Positions 44,826 to 51,644 of a stretch of 51,644 bases of DNA are shown here, piece after piece; positions within the stretch are counted from its first letter, which is position 1; each line of letters opens with the position of its first letter. The position numbers and the translations under genes were made by a program. Under the pieces are notes generated by a model. The model worked only from the letters and a program-made list of their open reading frames with translations. It did no database searches and was not told where the DNA came from. Location of the stretch: assembly GCA_000431835.1 (NCBI GenBank), contig HF987963.1, positions 17,513 to 69,156 of the forward strand. The letters are read 5' to 3'. Source of the stretch: Succinatimonas sp. CAG:777. GTDB lineage: Bacteria; Pseudomonadota; Gammaproteobacteria; Enterobacterales; Succinivibrionaceae.

Positions 44826-45319
44826 ACAAAATTTAAAAAATCTCAGTATTAAAATTTAAGGGGACGCTGATAGTAAGGATCAAAACCGCTTCAACGCACT
44901 TGATTAAGGATATCTCTTGTGAAATTAAAGTTGTCATTTTTATTGAAAGATTAAAATTGGCAATATTTATACTTTTACTTTAAGTTTAGATAACTTATTC
45001 TGTTTTAAGAGATTTCTTTTAAGAAAAAAAGTTACTTTCTTTTATCGATTTAATCTAAATAGTAAAATTTATGGTAGTATTATTTTATCACTTTGAGAGG
45101 TTACGTCGTTTTATATATTTTTGATATCAAAATGAGGAAATCAAGGTTGAATTATATATTGAACTAAAGTAATCAATCCTTAGGTATATAACAACAATTA
45201 TTAAAAGTAGAAATTTAAAGCTCAGCTTTAGTTTTTATTAAACAGTTTCACAATTCCTAAATTGACATATTTAGTATGTAATATCAGTCTCTCAGATTTA
45301 TCAAAGTAAGGTAAGTATC
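44826..45319. other. Intergenic region with palindromes upstream of the WYL regulator
   Basis: About 494 bp, AT-rich. It contains a perfect palindrome TTTTGATATCAAAA at 45119-45132, an AAAGCT-c-AGCTTT inverted repeat near 45217-45229, and ACATA-N5-TATGT at 45265-45279, 41 bp before the regulator ATG. TTGACA at 45262-45267 overlaps the last element and could be a -35 box. Any of these could be an operator. No gene seen. Confidence 0.45.
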
Positions 45320-46318
45320 ATGGCTAAAAACAAAAATCCAGAGAAGGATACAACAAAGAAATCTGATTTATCTGCAAATGCATCCAACAAATGGAGCAGA
45401 AAGCGTCGCATTGAATTTATTGATTTCAGATTAAGTATCGACGGAAAGATCAATAGAGCAGACTTGGTTGATTTTTTTGGTATATCCATTCCACAAGCTT
45501 CTTTAGATCTATCTTACTATAGAGATTTGGTAACTAACTGTAACCCACCAAGAGAGAATCTTCATTACGACATGCATCAAAAGGTGTATTTAAGAACAGA
45601 GGATTTCAAACCTGTTTATCCAGAACAGTGCGGTAGTTCAAATTTCTTTAATGATTTAATTCAGTATGCAAAGAATGAATTACCTCAAAGCAAGAACTAT
45701 TTCGGCTTCACTCCTGATGTTGGCTTAGCTTGTTTACAGCCTCCTAAGAGAATTATCGATGAATCTGTTCTATCAAACTTATTAGATGCCATTCGCGGTC
45801 ATTTGGCTCTGCATATCGTTTATAAGTCATTATCATCAGATAGTAATGAGGATTTCTTAATTGCACCTCATTCATTTGCTTTTGATGGTTTTAGATGGCA
45901 TATCCGTGCTTACTGCTATGACAGACACGAGTTTAGAGATTATGTTCTTTCAAGAATAAGAAGTGCAGATCATCCAAAGACCCAAGCTCCTAATGACAGA
46001 TTCTCTGATCCTATTGGTAACGGCTTTAGAGAAGTAGGTACCGGCAATAAGGATGATTTTGATTGGAATGAAATGGTTACCTTAGAACTTCAGGCAAATC
46101 CTGAGTTACCAGAGAATGCAAGACGAGCAATTGAACTTGATTATGGCTTACCAAAAGAAGGTGTTTTAAAACATCAGGTTAAAAAAGCTCTACTCTTTTA
46201 TGCTGTAAGATCTTTACATTTAACTCAAGCTTACAGAAAACTTCCTCCTGAAGAGCGACAGTTAGCCTTAGTAAATCAAAAAGAGATTGATGATATCCTT
46301 GGATCAATGGATAAATAG
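45320..46318 (+). CDS. WYL-domain transcriptional regulator (BrxR/CapW-like)
   Basis: 332 residues. An N-terminal winged helix-turn-helix (about 25-80: RRIEFIDFRLSIDGKINRAD LVDFFG, split for length; the DLVDFFGISIPQASLDL block recognises DNA) is followed by the WYL domain (about 150-220) with LIAPHSFAFDGFRWHIRAYC and FRDYVLSRI, then a C-terminal WCX-like region. This three-part form is that of BrxR/CapW regulators, which often control phage-defence operons through a nucleotide ligand. No defence genes flank it in this window; the next gene is a drug exporter. AAGG precedes the ATG. A terminator follows it, so it is transcribed alone. Confidence 0.82.
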   Translation: MAKNKNPEKDTTKKSDLSANASNKWSRKRRIEFIDFRLSIDGKINRADLVDFFGISIPQASLDLSYYRDLVTNCNPPRENLHYDMHQKVYLRTEDFKPVYPEQCGSSNFFNDLIQYAKNELPQSKNYFGFTPDVGLACLQPPKRIIDESVLSNLLDAIRGHLALHIVYKSLSSDSNEDFLIAPHSFAFDGFRWHIRAYCYDRHEFRDYVLSRIRSADHPKTQAPNDRFSDPIGNGFREVGTGNKDDFDWNEMVTLELQANPELPENARRAIELDYGLPKEGVLKHQVKKALLFYAVRSLHLTQAYRKLPPEERQLALVNQKEIDDILGSMDK

Positions 46319-46326
46319 TAGAATAA

Positions 46327-46349
46327 GGCCTCCTAAATGGAGGCTTTTA
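46327..46349 (+). terminator. Rho-independent terminator of the WYL regulator
   Basis: GCCTCC / GGAGGC, a perfect 6-bp GC-rich stem with a 5-nt loop (46328-46344) followed by TTTTAT. Confidence 0.85.
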
Positions 46350-46423
46350 TGTTTCATATCATCCATGATTATTTTCACTTTGTACTATTTTAGTTTAATA
46401 AAATATATTAATCACCTTTAACT

Positions 46424-47638
46424 ATGTCTAAGAATTCAAATAGTCGCTTACAATATGCACTCTATGTATTTACCTTAGGAATGCTCTGTGCCTTTGCACC
46501 AATGTGTTCTGATATGTATCTACCTTCTTTACCTGAGATTGTAACTTACTTTGATTCAAATCCCGCTCAAGTGCAATTCTCACTTACAGCATCTTTTTTA
46601 GGCTTAGCTCTAGGTCAAATTGTAATTGGCCCTGTCTCTGATGCTTATGGCAGAATTAAACCTTTATTAGTATGTTTGGTAATATTTACCTTATCATCAC
46701 TAGCTTGTGCGCTCTCTCCTAATATATGTTCTTTTGTGTTCTTTAGATTGTTGCAGGGACTGTCAGCTGCCGGTGGTATTGTTCTTACTCGTTCAATTGC
46801 TTGTGACAAATTTAAGGGTAATGAACTTACCTCATTCATGTCATTTTTAATGGCAATCAATTCCTTAGGTCCAATCTTAGGTCCTATTATAGGCTCTTTG
46901 GTGGTTACCTATTTTACATGGCCAGTGATCTTTTTTATCCTAGTAGGATGGGGGCTTATCTTAATTTACTTAACCAAGTTCCATGTACCCGAGTCATTAC
47001 CTGTAGATAAAAGAGAAAAGAATGCTTTAGTTTCAATCTTAAGGATGAAGACTGATCTTTTAAACCTGAAATTTATGTTAACAGTTTTCTCTTTATCCTT
47101 TGTAATGGGCGGTTTCTTTTCATATTTAGCAGCTTCCCCGTTTGTTTTTCAAAAGGTATATGGCTTTACTCCCGTTGAGTACTCTTTTACCTTTGCATTT
47201 ATTGCAATATGCATCTCTATTATTGCATCTTCAGCTGGTCGTCTATCTCGCAGATTATCTGAGTTAAAAGTTGTAATCATTGCTTATGTATTACTTTTAA
47301 TATCCGGTATTGGTGTTTTAATAATTTCACTTGTACAACCTGAGAGCTTTGTGCCGATTTTAGGATGTCTTGCTATCTACTGTGCCATGATGGGGTTATC
47401 TCAATCAGCAGGTTTTGGTGTGGTAATTAGTTTTAAAAAGGGCGGAGCTGGCTCTGCTTCTGGTATCTTTGGTGTGATGTACTTTTTAATCGGTTCTTTA
47501 GTTTCTCCTTTTGTGGGAGTAATGGGGGAACTATCCATGATACCATTTGGAATAAACCTATCTGTATGTGCTATTTTAGCAATCGTTTTTTTATACTTTG
47601 CTGTTAGGATTAAAGATGAAAACAATTCTGAAGCTTAA
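46424..47638 (+). CDS. Bcr/CflA-type multidrug exporter (MFS)
   Basis: 404 residues with twelve predicted transmembrane segments. The DHA1/Bcr signature appears as MCSDMYLPSLPEI in the first segment, GLALGQIVIGPVSDAYGRIK for the loop 2-3 MFS motif, RLLQGLSAAGGIVLTRSI, and NSLGPILGPIIGSLVV for the antiporter motif in segment 5. Members export drugs, bicyclomycin or small peptides by proton antiport in the inner membrane. The end overlaps the DsbA-like gene by 23 bp, so these two and the small membrane protein likely form one operon. Substrate unknown. Confidence 0.9.
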   Translation: MSKNSNSRLQYALYVFTLGMLCAFAPMCSDMYLPSLPEIVTYFDSNPAQVQFSLTASFLGLALGQIVIGPVSDAYGRIKPLLVCLVIFTLSSLACALSPNICSFVFFRLLQGLSAAGGIVLTRSIACDKFKGNELTSFMSFLMAINSLGPILGPIIGSLVVTYFTWPVIFFILVGWGLILIYLTKFHVPESLPVDKREKNALVSILRMKTDLLNLKFMLTVFSLSFVMGGFFSYLAASPFVFQKVYGFTPVEYSFTFAFIAICISIIASSAGRLSRRLSELKVVIIAYVLLLISGIGVLIISLVQPESFVPILGCLAIYCAMMGLSQSAGFGVVISFKKGGAGSASGIFGVMYFLIGSLVSPFVGVMGELSMIPFGINLSVCAILAIVFLYFAVRIKDENNSEA

Positions 47639-48353
47639 TAATTTAAAAAATACTCTTTTGGCAATATTTATATCTGTTGGCTTTGTGGCTACAAGCAATG
47701 CTGCAACTTTTGATAGTGAGCAAATGGCTAAGATAGAAAGCATTATCGATGAGTATGTTTCTAATCATCCTGAAGTTATACTAAGAGCTATGAAAAAGCT
47801 AGAAATGGATGAAAAGAAAAATCTTGAAGAGAATATGCTTAACATTGCTTCAAAAGTAAGGAAGTCAGATAGCATCCCACATCTTGGTAAAAGGAATGCT
47901 AAGCACTATATCATCGAATTTTATGATTATAACTGCGGATATTGCAAAGTCTTAGAACCAATGTTTGAAAGAGCTTTAAAAGACTATGACGTGCAGATCT
48001 CATTTGTTAACATTCCTGTAATTAAAGAGAATTCAAAGCAATTAGCTCTTTTAGGACAGGCTGTTTTTAATCTTGATAAGAAAAAGTACTTTAAACTGCA
48101 CGAAAAGTTTATGACGCCAGGATCAATAAGTTCTGATGAAAAGTCTATTAGAAAATACCTAGATGAGATTGGCATCGATTTTGATGACTTTAAAAATGAG
48201 CTAAGCTCAGGTCGAGCACAAAAGCAGATCTCTTCAAATATTGAAGACAGTATTGAACTTAAGATTGCTGGTACTCCTTATCTAATTATTGATGGCAAAG
48301 AAGTAAGAGGAGCTCTGACAAGTTATCAAGCTTTGCAGGAACTTCTAAAATAA
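47616..48353 (+). CDS. DsbA-family periplasmic thiol:disulfide oxidoreductase (Com1/ScsC-like)
   Basis: 245 residues from ATG 47616. The signal peptide is LKNTLLAIFISVGFVATSNA. A helical N-terminal stretch (residues 33-80) precedes the thioredoxin fold, as in trimerising Com1/ScsC-type proteins. The active site CGYC is at residues 107-110 in IIEFYDYNCGYCKVLEP. The cis-Pro loop is AGTPYLIIDGKEVRGA. Residue choice CGYC rather than CPHC suggests an isomerase-like or reductase role, not the main oxidase. It starts inside the end of the exporter gene, with AGGAT upstream. It is followed with no gap by a 70-residue membrane protein. Confidence 0.9.
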   Translation: MKTILKLNNLKNTLLAIFISVGFVATSNAATFDSEQMAKIESIIDEYVSNHPEVILRAMKKLEMDEKKNLEENMLNIASKVRKSDSIPHLGKRNAKHYIIEFYDYNCGYCKVLEPMFERALKDYDVQISFVNIPVIKENSKQLALLGQAVFNLDKKKYFKLHEKFMTPGSISSDEKSIRKYLDEIGIDFDDFKNELSSGRAQKQISSNIEDSIELKIAGTPYLIIDGKEVRGALTSYQALQELLK

Positions 48354-48354
48354 G

Positions 48355-48567
48355 ATGTCTTTTTGGTTAGTCTTAGTAATTGCAATTCCAATATTATTTG
48401 TTATTGGAACTACATATAATGCCATCAAGGAACAAAAGAAGTTAGAGGATGGAATATTAAAAAACGTTCTAAAAAAGCGTGAAGAAATGAAGAAAATTAA
48501 TCTTAAAAAGCAACAAAAACAAAAGAATAGTCTTAATTCTGAAGAACATTTTATAAATAAAGAGTAA
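48355..48567 (+). CDS. Small single-span membrane protein
   Basis: 70 residues. One N-terminal transmembrane segment, WLVLVIAIPILFVIGTTYNA, is followed by a Lys/Glu-rich cytoplasmic helix ending KKQQKQKN. The ATG comes one base after the stop of the DsbA-like gene, so translation is probably coupled. No family recognised. Position suggests a partner of the DsbA-like protein or the exporter, but nothing in the sequence proves it. Confidence 0.6.
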   Translation: MSFWLVLVIAIPILFVIGTTYNAIKEQKKLEDGILKNVLKKREEMKKINLKKQQKQKNSLNSEEHFINKE

Positions 48568-48668
48568 TAACTCGCATTACAATATTTGTAACCATTTACG
48601 TAAGCTGATACTTACAATTACATTAAATATATATAAAGGACATTAAAATATATAGCTAGGAGAACCTC

Positions 48669-49691
48669 ATGAAATTGAAAGATACATTGGTTTTATCTAT
48701 TTTACCAGTTCTATTTTCTTTTCAAGCTCAGGCTTTTACAGTAGGTGTTGTAATGCCAACTCAAATTGAGCCTAGATGGTATAGAGAAGGTTTTGGTGTT
48801 GAACAACAGTTAAAAAACAACGGTTTTAATGTTGAGCTCTTCTTTAGTGGCGATATTGATGTTTCTCTGCAGCAAAGACAAATTAAAAGATTATCAGATG
48901 ACAGCAATATAGATGCTTTAGTAATTGGTTCTATTGACGGTAATGCCTTAAAAGAAGCTTTAAGCGTTGCTAAAAGTAAAAAATTACCGGTTATAAGTTA
49001 TGACCGTTTGATTACTGGTACTGACGCTGTTACTTATTATGCAACATTTGATAATGGTAAAGTAGGTCAGATTCAAGGTCAGTTTTTAATTGATAAATTG
49101 CATCCTACAGTAGATGATCCTAAAAATATTGAAATCTTTTATGGATCTTTAGATGATAACAATGCCAAGTTCTTCTATGGTGAAGCCATGAAGATCTTAC
49201 AGCCTTATATTGATAAAGGTGCACTAGTTGTAAAATCAGGTCAAATTAAGCCTGAGGATACTAGCATCCCATCATGGAGAACTGATCTTGCAAGTAAGAG
49301 AATGGATGCTTTAATAGAACAGGTTGGATATGCACCGGATTCAGGAGAAAAGTTAGATGGTATCCTGTCTCCTGCCGATTGCATTAGTTCTGGCATTATC
49401 TTTACTTTAAAGAAAAAAGGTTACACAGTAGACAACATCCCTGTAATTACAGGTCAAGATTCAACACCTGACGCTTTAAAGAATATTCAAGAAGGATACC
49501 AGGCTATGACCATTTTAAAAGATGGTAAACAGTTACAAAATGCTGTCTTGGAGATGGTAAAAGCTATCAGTCAGGGTAAAGAAGCAACCATAAATGATAC
49601 CTCAACTTATAATAATGGGGTTATGGATATGAAGAGTTTCTTATGTAAGCCAGAGCTTATTGATAGATCAAATCTAAGTAAGCTTCTCTAG
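48669..49691 (+). CDS. ChvE-like periplasmic sugar-binding protein
   Basis: 340 residues with signal peptide MKLKDTLVLSILPVLFSFQA cut after QAQA. The mature part begins FTVGVVMPTQIEPRWYREG, followed by LVIGSIDGNALKEAL, VISYDRLITGTDAVTYYATF, GSLDDNNAKFFYGEAMKILQ and ILSPADCISSGII. GQDSTPDALKNIQEGYQAMT closes the ligand cleft. This is the ChvE branch of the type I sugar-binding proteins, which deliver glucose, xylose, arabinose or galactose to an ABC importer, or to a sensor kinase in Agrobacterium. GGAGAA precedes the ATG. No permease or ATPase gene follows; a terminator does. Confidence 0.88.
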   Translation: MKLKDTLVLSILPVLFSFQAQAFTVGVVMPTQIEPRWYREGFGVEQQLKNNGFNVELFFSGDIDVSLQQRQIKRLSDDSNIDALVIGSIDGNALKEALSVAKSKKLPVISYDRLITGTDAVTYYATFDNGKVGQIQGQFLIDKLHPTVDDPKNIEIFYGSLDDNNAKFFYGEAMKILQPYIDKGALVVKSGQIKPEDTSIPSWRTDLASKRMDALIEQVGYAPDSGEKLDGILSPADCISSGIIFTLKKKGYTVDNIPVITGQDSTPDALKNIQEGYQAMTILKDGKQLQNAVLEMVKAISQGKEATINDTSTYNNGVMDMKSFLCKPELIDRSNLSKLL

Positions 49692-49712
49692 TCAATTTTT
49701 TTCTTATCTATA

Positions 49713-49742
49713 AAAGCGCCTTACTTCAACGTGAGGCGTTTA
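49713..49742 (+). terminator. Terminator after the sugar-binding protein gene
   Basis: Stem of about 11 bp with G-U pairs, GCGCCTTAC against GTGAGGCGT with flanking A/T pairs and a 6-nt loop, followed by TTTAAAG. It lies 22 bases after the stop. Confidence 0.7.
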
Positions 49743-49886
49743 AAGACGAACATTCTGTTAGTAATAATCCTTAATAATATTGTAAATCTATTTACGGACT
49801 TGCGAATTATAAAAGGGTAATTTGCGAGTTTTGTGACGCATTTCTCTTTAATAAAATATACAAATATCCTTGATTTTATCTAATTT

Positions 49887-49902
49887 TGTGATCTTAATGA
49901 CA
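49887..49902 (+). promoter_or_regulatory. CRP-like site upstream of the isomerase gene
   Basis: TGTGATCTTAATGACA fits TGTGA-N6-TCACA with one mismatch. It lies about 155 bp before the ATG and 18 bp before the palindromic operator, the usual arrangement of a CRP-activated, repressor-controlled sugar gene. Confidence 0.6.
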
Positions 49903-49919
49903 TATTTGGATTATTTTAT

Positions 49920-49933
49920 CGTAAACGTTTACG
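49920..49933 (+). promoter_or_regulatory. LacI/GalR-type operator palindrome
   Basis: CGTAAACGTTTACG is a perfect 14-bp palindrome with the central CG and AAACGTTT core typical of LacI-family operators. It lies 121 bp upstream of the isomerase ATG. No LacI-family gene is in the window, so the repressor must be encoded elsewhere. Confidence 0.7.
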
Positions 49934-50054
49934 TTTTCTTTGCAAAAATCTAAAAACTGCATTATAAATATATACAGATAAAAACTTAGAGGGGTTGTAA
50001 AAAATAAACTCTAAGTAGTAACAATAATCAAGTTTTACCTTTAAGGAGAACAAC

Positions 50055-51569
50055 ATGCTACCTAATATTCCTACAGTTAATCTAGGCGTTATCGCTGTAT
50101 CAAGAGACTGTTTTATCAGATCACTATCAGAGCGTCGTCGCGCTGCTGTAGTAAAAGCTTGTGCAACAGCAGGCATCAATGTCAACGAAATCAAAGTCAC
50201 CGTTGAAAATGAGAATGATGCAGTTAAAGCTGTAGAAGAAGCAAAACAGGCAGGTTGCAATGCTTTAGTTGTTTTCTTAGGTAACTTCGGCCCTGAGACT
50301 CCTGAAACTTTAATCAAGAAGTTCTTTGACGGTCCTTGCATGTTTGTAGCAGCTGCTGAAGAAACAGGTAAAGACTTAGTTGATGGTCGTGGTGATGCAT
50401 ACTGTGGTATGTTAAATTGCTCATACAACTTAGGCTTACGTAAGTTAAAGGGCTTCATCCCAGAGTACCCAGTAGGCACTGCTGAAGACATCGCTCAAAT
50501 GGTAAAGGATTTCGTACCAGTTGCTCGTACTTTAATCGGTTTATCATCTTTAAAGATCATTACCTTCGGACCACGTCCTCAGGACTTCTTTGCATGTAAC
50601 GCTCCAATCAAGGGCTTATATGACATTGGTGTTGAGATTGAGGAAAACTCAGAGTTAGATTTATTAGTTGCTTACCGCAAGCACGCAGGTGATCCTCGCA
50701 TTAAGGATATCGCAGCTGATATGGCTAAAGAGCTTGGTGCAGGTAACACATATCCTGATATGTTAGAGCGTATGGCTCAGTTCGAACTTACCTTAACAGA
50801 TTGGGCAGAACAGCATAAAGGCGCTCGTAAGTATGTAGTATTTGCAGATAAGTGCTGGCCAGCATTCCCAGAGGAGTTCGGTTTCGAGCCTTGCTATGTA
50901 AACTCTCGTTTAGCTTCACGTGGTATGCCTGTTGCATGTGAGGTTGATATCTTCGGTGCTTTATCTGAGTACATCGGTGCATGCGTAACTTATGATGCTG
51001 TAACCTTACTTGATATCAATAACTCAGTACCAGCAGACTTATTTGCTGAAGATATCAAACCTAAGTTCCCACAGTACAAGTTAACAGATACCTTCATGGG
51101 CTTCCATTGTGGTAATACTCCATTATGCAAGCTAACTGATACTACAAGCTGCAACATGAAGTTGGGTAAGATTAATTACCAGATTATTCAACACCGTCTG
51201 TTAGAGCCAGCAGGTTCACAGCCTGACTTTACTCGTGGTACCTTAGAGGGTGATTTAACTGCTGGTCCTATTACATTCTTCAGATTACAGACAACTCCTG
51301 ATACCAAGTTACAGGCTTATGTAGCTGAAGGTGAGGTTCTACCTGTTGGTACTCGCTCATTCGGTGGTATTGGTATCTTTGCAATCCCTGAGATGGGGCG
51401 TTTCTATCGTCATGTTCTGATTGAGAAGCGTTATCCTCATCATGGCGCCGTTGCATTCAGCCATGTTGGTAAGGCTCTATTTAATGTATTTAGCATGCTA
51501 GGCATTGAGACAATCAATTACAACCAGCCAGCAGGCGTTCTGTATCCTACAGAAAATCCATTTGCTTAA
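50055..51569 (+). CDS. L-fucose/L-arabinose isomerase-family protein
   Basis: 504 residues; E. coli FucI has 591. The N-terminal and middle Rossmann-like domains (PTVNLGVIAVSRDC, GCNALVVFLGNFGPETPET) are followed by the metal-binding core. Glu 296 in ACEVDIFGALSEYIG and Asp 320 in LLDINNSVP are 24 residues apart, as are the E. coli FucI ligands Glu337 and Asp361, and a C-terminal His lies in YPHHGAVAFSH (462/463 or 470). It should interconvert an aldose and a ketose with a divalent metal, but the exact sugar is not clear. Strong ribosome site AAGGAG before the ATG. CRP-like and LacI-type sites precede it; a terminator follows. No kinase or aldolase gene is adjacent within the window. Confidence 0.85.
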   Translation: MLPNIPTVNLGVIAVSRDCFIRSLSERRRAAVVKACATAGINVNEIKVTVENENDAVKAVEEAKQAGCNALVVFLGNFGPETPETLIKKFFDGPCMFVAAAEETGKDLVDGRGDAYCGMLNCSYNLGLRKLKGFIPEYPVGTAEDIAQMVKDFVPVARTLIGLSSLKIITFGPRPQDFFACNAPIKGLYDIGVEIEENSELDLLVAYRKHAGDPRIKDIAADMAKELGAGNTYPDMLERMAQFELTLTDWAEQHKGARKYVVFADKCWPAFPEEFGFEPCYVNSRLASRGMPVACEVDIFGALSEYIGACVTYDAVTLLDINNSVPADLFAEDIKPKFPQYKLTDTFMGFHCGNTPLCKLTDTTSCNMKLGKINYQIIQHRLLEPAGSQPDFTRGTLEGDLTAGPITFFRLQTTPDTKLQAYVAEGEVLPVGTRSFGGIGIFAIPEMGRFYRHVLIEKRYPHHGAVAFSHVGKALFNVFSMLGIETINYNQPAGVLYPTENPFA

Positions 51570-51589
51570 TAATCTTTGTTAACATTATT

Positions 51590-51616
51590 GCCAGAGCGAA
51601 AGCTCTGGCTTTTTTA
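51590..51616 (+). terminator. Rho-independent terminator of the isomerase gene
   Basis: GCCAGAGC / GCTCTGGC, a perfect 8-bp stem with a GAAA tetraloop, followed by TTTTTT. Very strong intrinsic terminator, 20 bases after the stop. Confidence 0.95.
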
Positions 51617-51644
51617 TGTGTGCACGGCATGTACGTTAGCTAAC

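Noticed and set aside
49916..50491. 191-codon minus-strand ORF
   Set aside because: It lies antisense to the well-supported isomerase gene and has no family features.
1..51644. CRISPR arrays, tRNA genes, rRNA genes, insertion sequences
   Set aside because: No regularly spaced repeats, no T-loop GTTCGA-type signatures in a cloverleaf context, no rRNA stretches and no transposase-like frames were found by eye; a tool search could still find a diverged one.

Overview
The window reads as chromosomal DNA of a low-GC, anaerobic, motile gammaproteobacterium. The best guess is a gut or rumen member of the Succinivibrionaceae (Aeromonadales). Supporting signs are a Crp protein very close to the enterobacterial one, FabA, the apt-dnaX gene order, a polar-flagellum MotY protein, a sigma-54 type flagellin promoter, 6S RNA, and a four-gene pyruvate:ferredoxin oxidoreductase operon typical of anaerobes. 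The family assignment is inference; no rRNA or tRNA gene was seen.

Layout. 1-8.5 kb is a surface polysaccharide locus: a cut-off glycosyltransferase-like gene, an OafA-type acyltransferase, a RgpF-like gene, rfbA-rfbC-rfbB (dTDP-sugar synthesis without rfbD), a Wzy-like membrane protein and a second RgpF-like gene. 9-11.8 kb holds motY and a membrane-anchored Sel1-repeat protein. 12-17.4 kb holds an AAA-ATPase-like/PD-(D/E)XK protein, uvrC and a chemoreceptor. 17.4-20.2 kb holds a boxA-like element, a broken gene and two LPS-type glycosyltransferases. 20.4-23.4 kb holds a DUF2057 protein, a porin and a HAD phosphatase. 23.6-28.7 kb holds apt and a remarkable dnaX. 28.8-32.1 kb holds a putrescine-binding protein and a second AAA-ATPase-like protein. 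32.8-35.8 kb holds an orphan ParA, a cysteine-containing flagellin and a FlhC-like regulator. 36.2-38.6 kb holds fabA, crp, 6S RNA and a small membrane protein. 38.7-43.3 kb is the por operon. 43.8-49.7 kb holds a ROK-type and a WYL-type regulator, a Bcr-type exporter, a DsbA-like protein, a small membrane protein and a ChvE-like sugar-binding protein. 50-51.6 kb is a fucose isomerase-like gene behind a CRP-like site and a LacI-type operator.

The most interesting signal is dnaX. Its zero frame encodes a complete 391-residue clamp-loader ATPase (gamma-like) and stops just after a run of ten A's. The -1 frame is open from that run to 28679 and ends in a recognisable tau domain V. The run contains A AAA AAG, the E. 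coli dnaX slippery heptamer, and is followed 4 nt later by a 9-bp stem. The long product would be about 1,461 residues, with roughly 850 residues of low-complexity Ser/Thr/Asn/Asp-rich linker between the ATPase core and domain V. Compared with E. coli the logic is reversed: standard decoding gives the short form and slippage gives the long one, unless the A-run length is a sequencing error.

A second theme is motility: MotY, a chemoreceptor, a divergent flagellin with a near-consensus sigma-54 promoter, and a FlhC-like gene whose promoter carries a perfect CRP half-site pair just downstream of the -10 box. crp itself lies about 1 kb away, and a further CRP-like site precedes the sugar isomerase. 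Carbon status may therefore connect motility and sugar use here.
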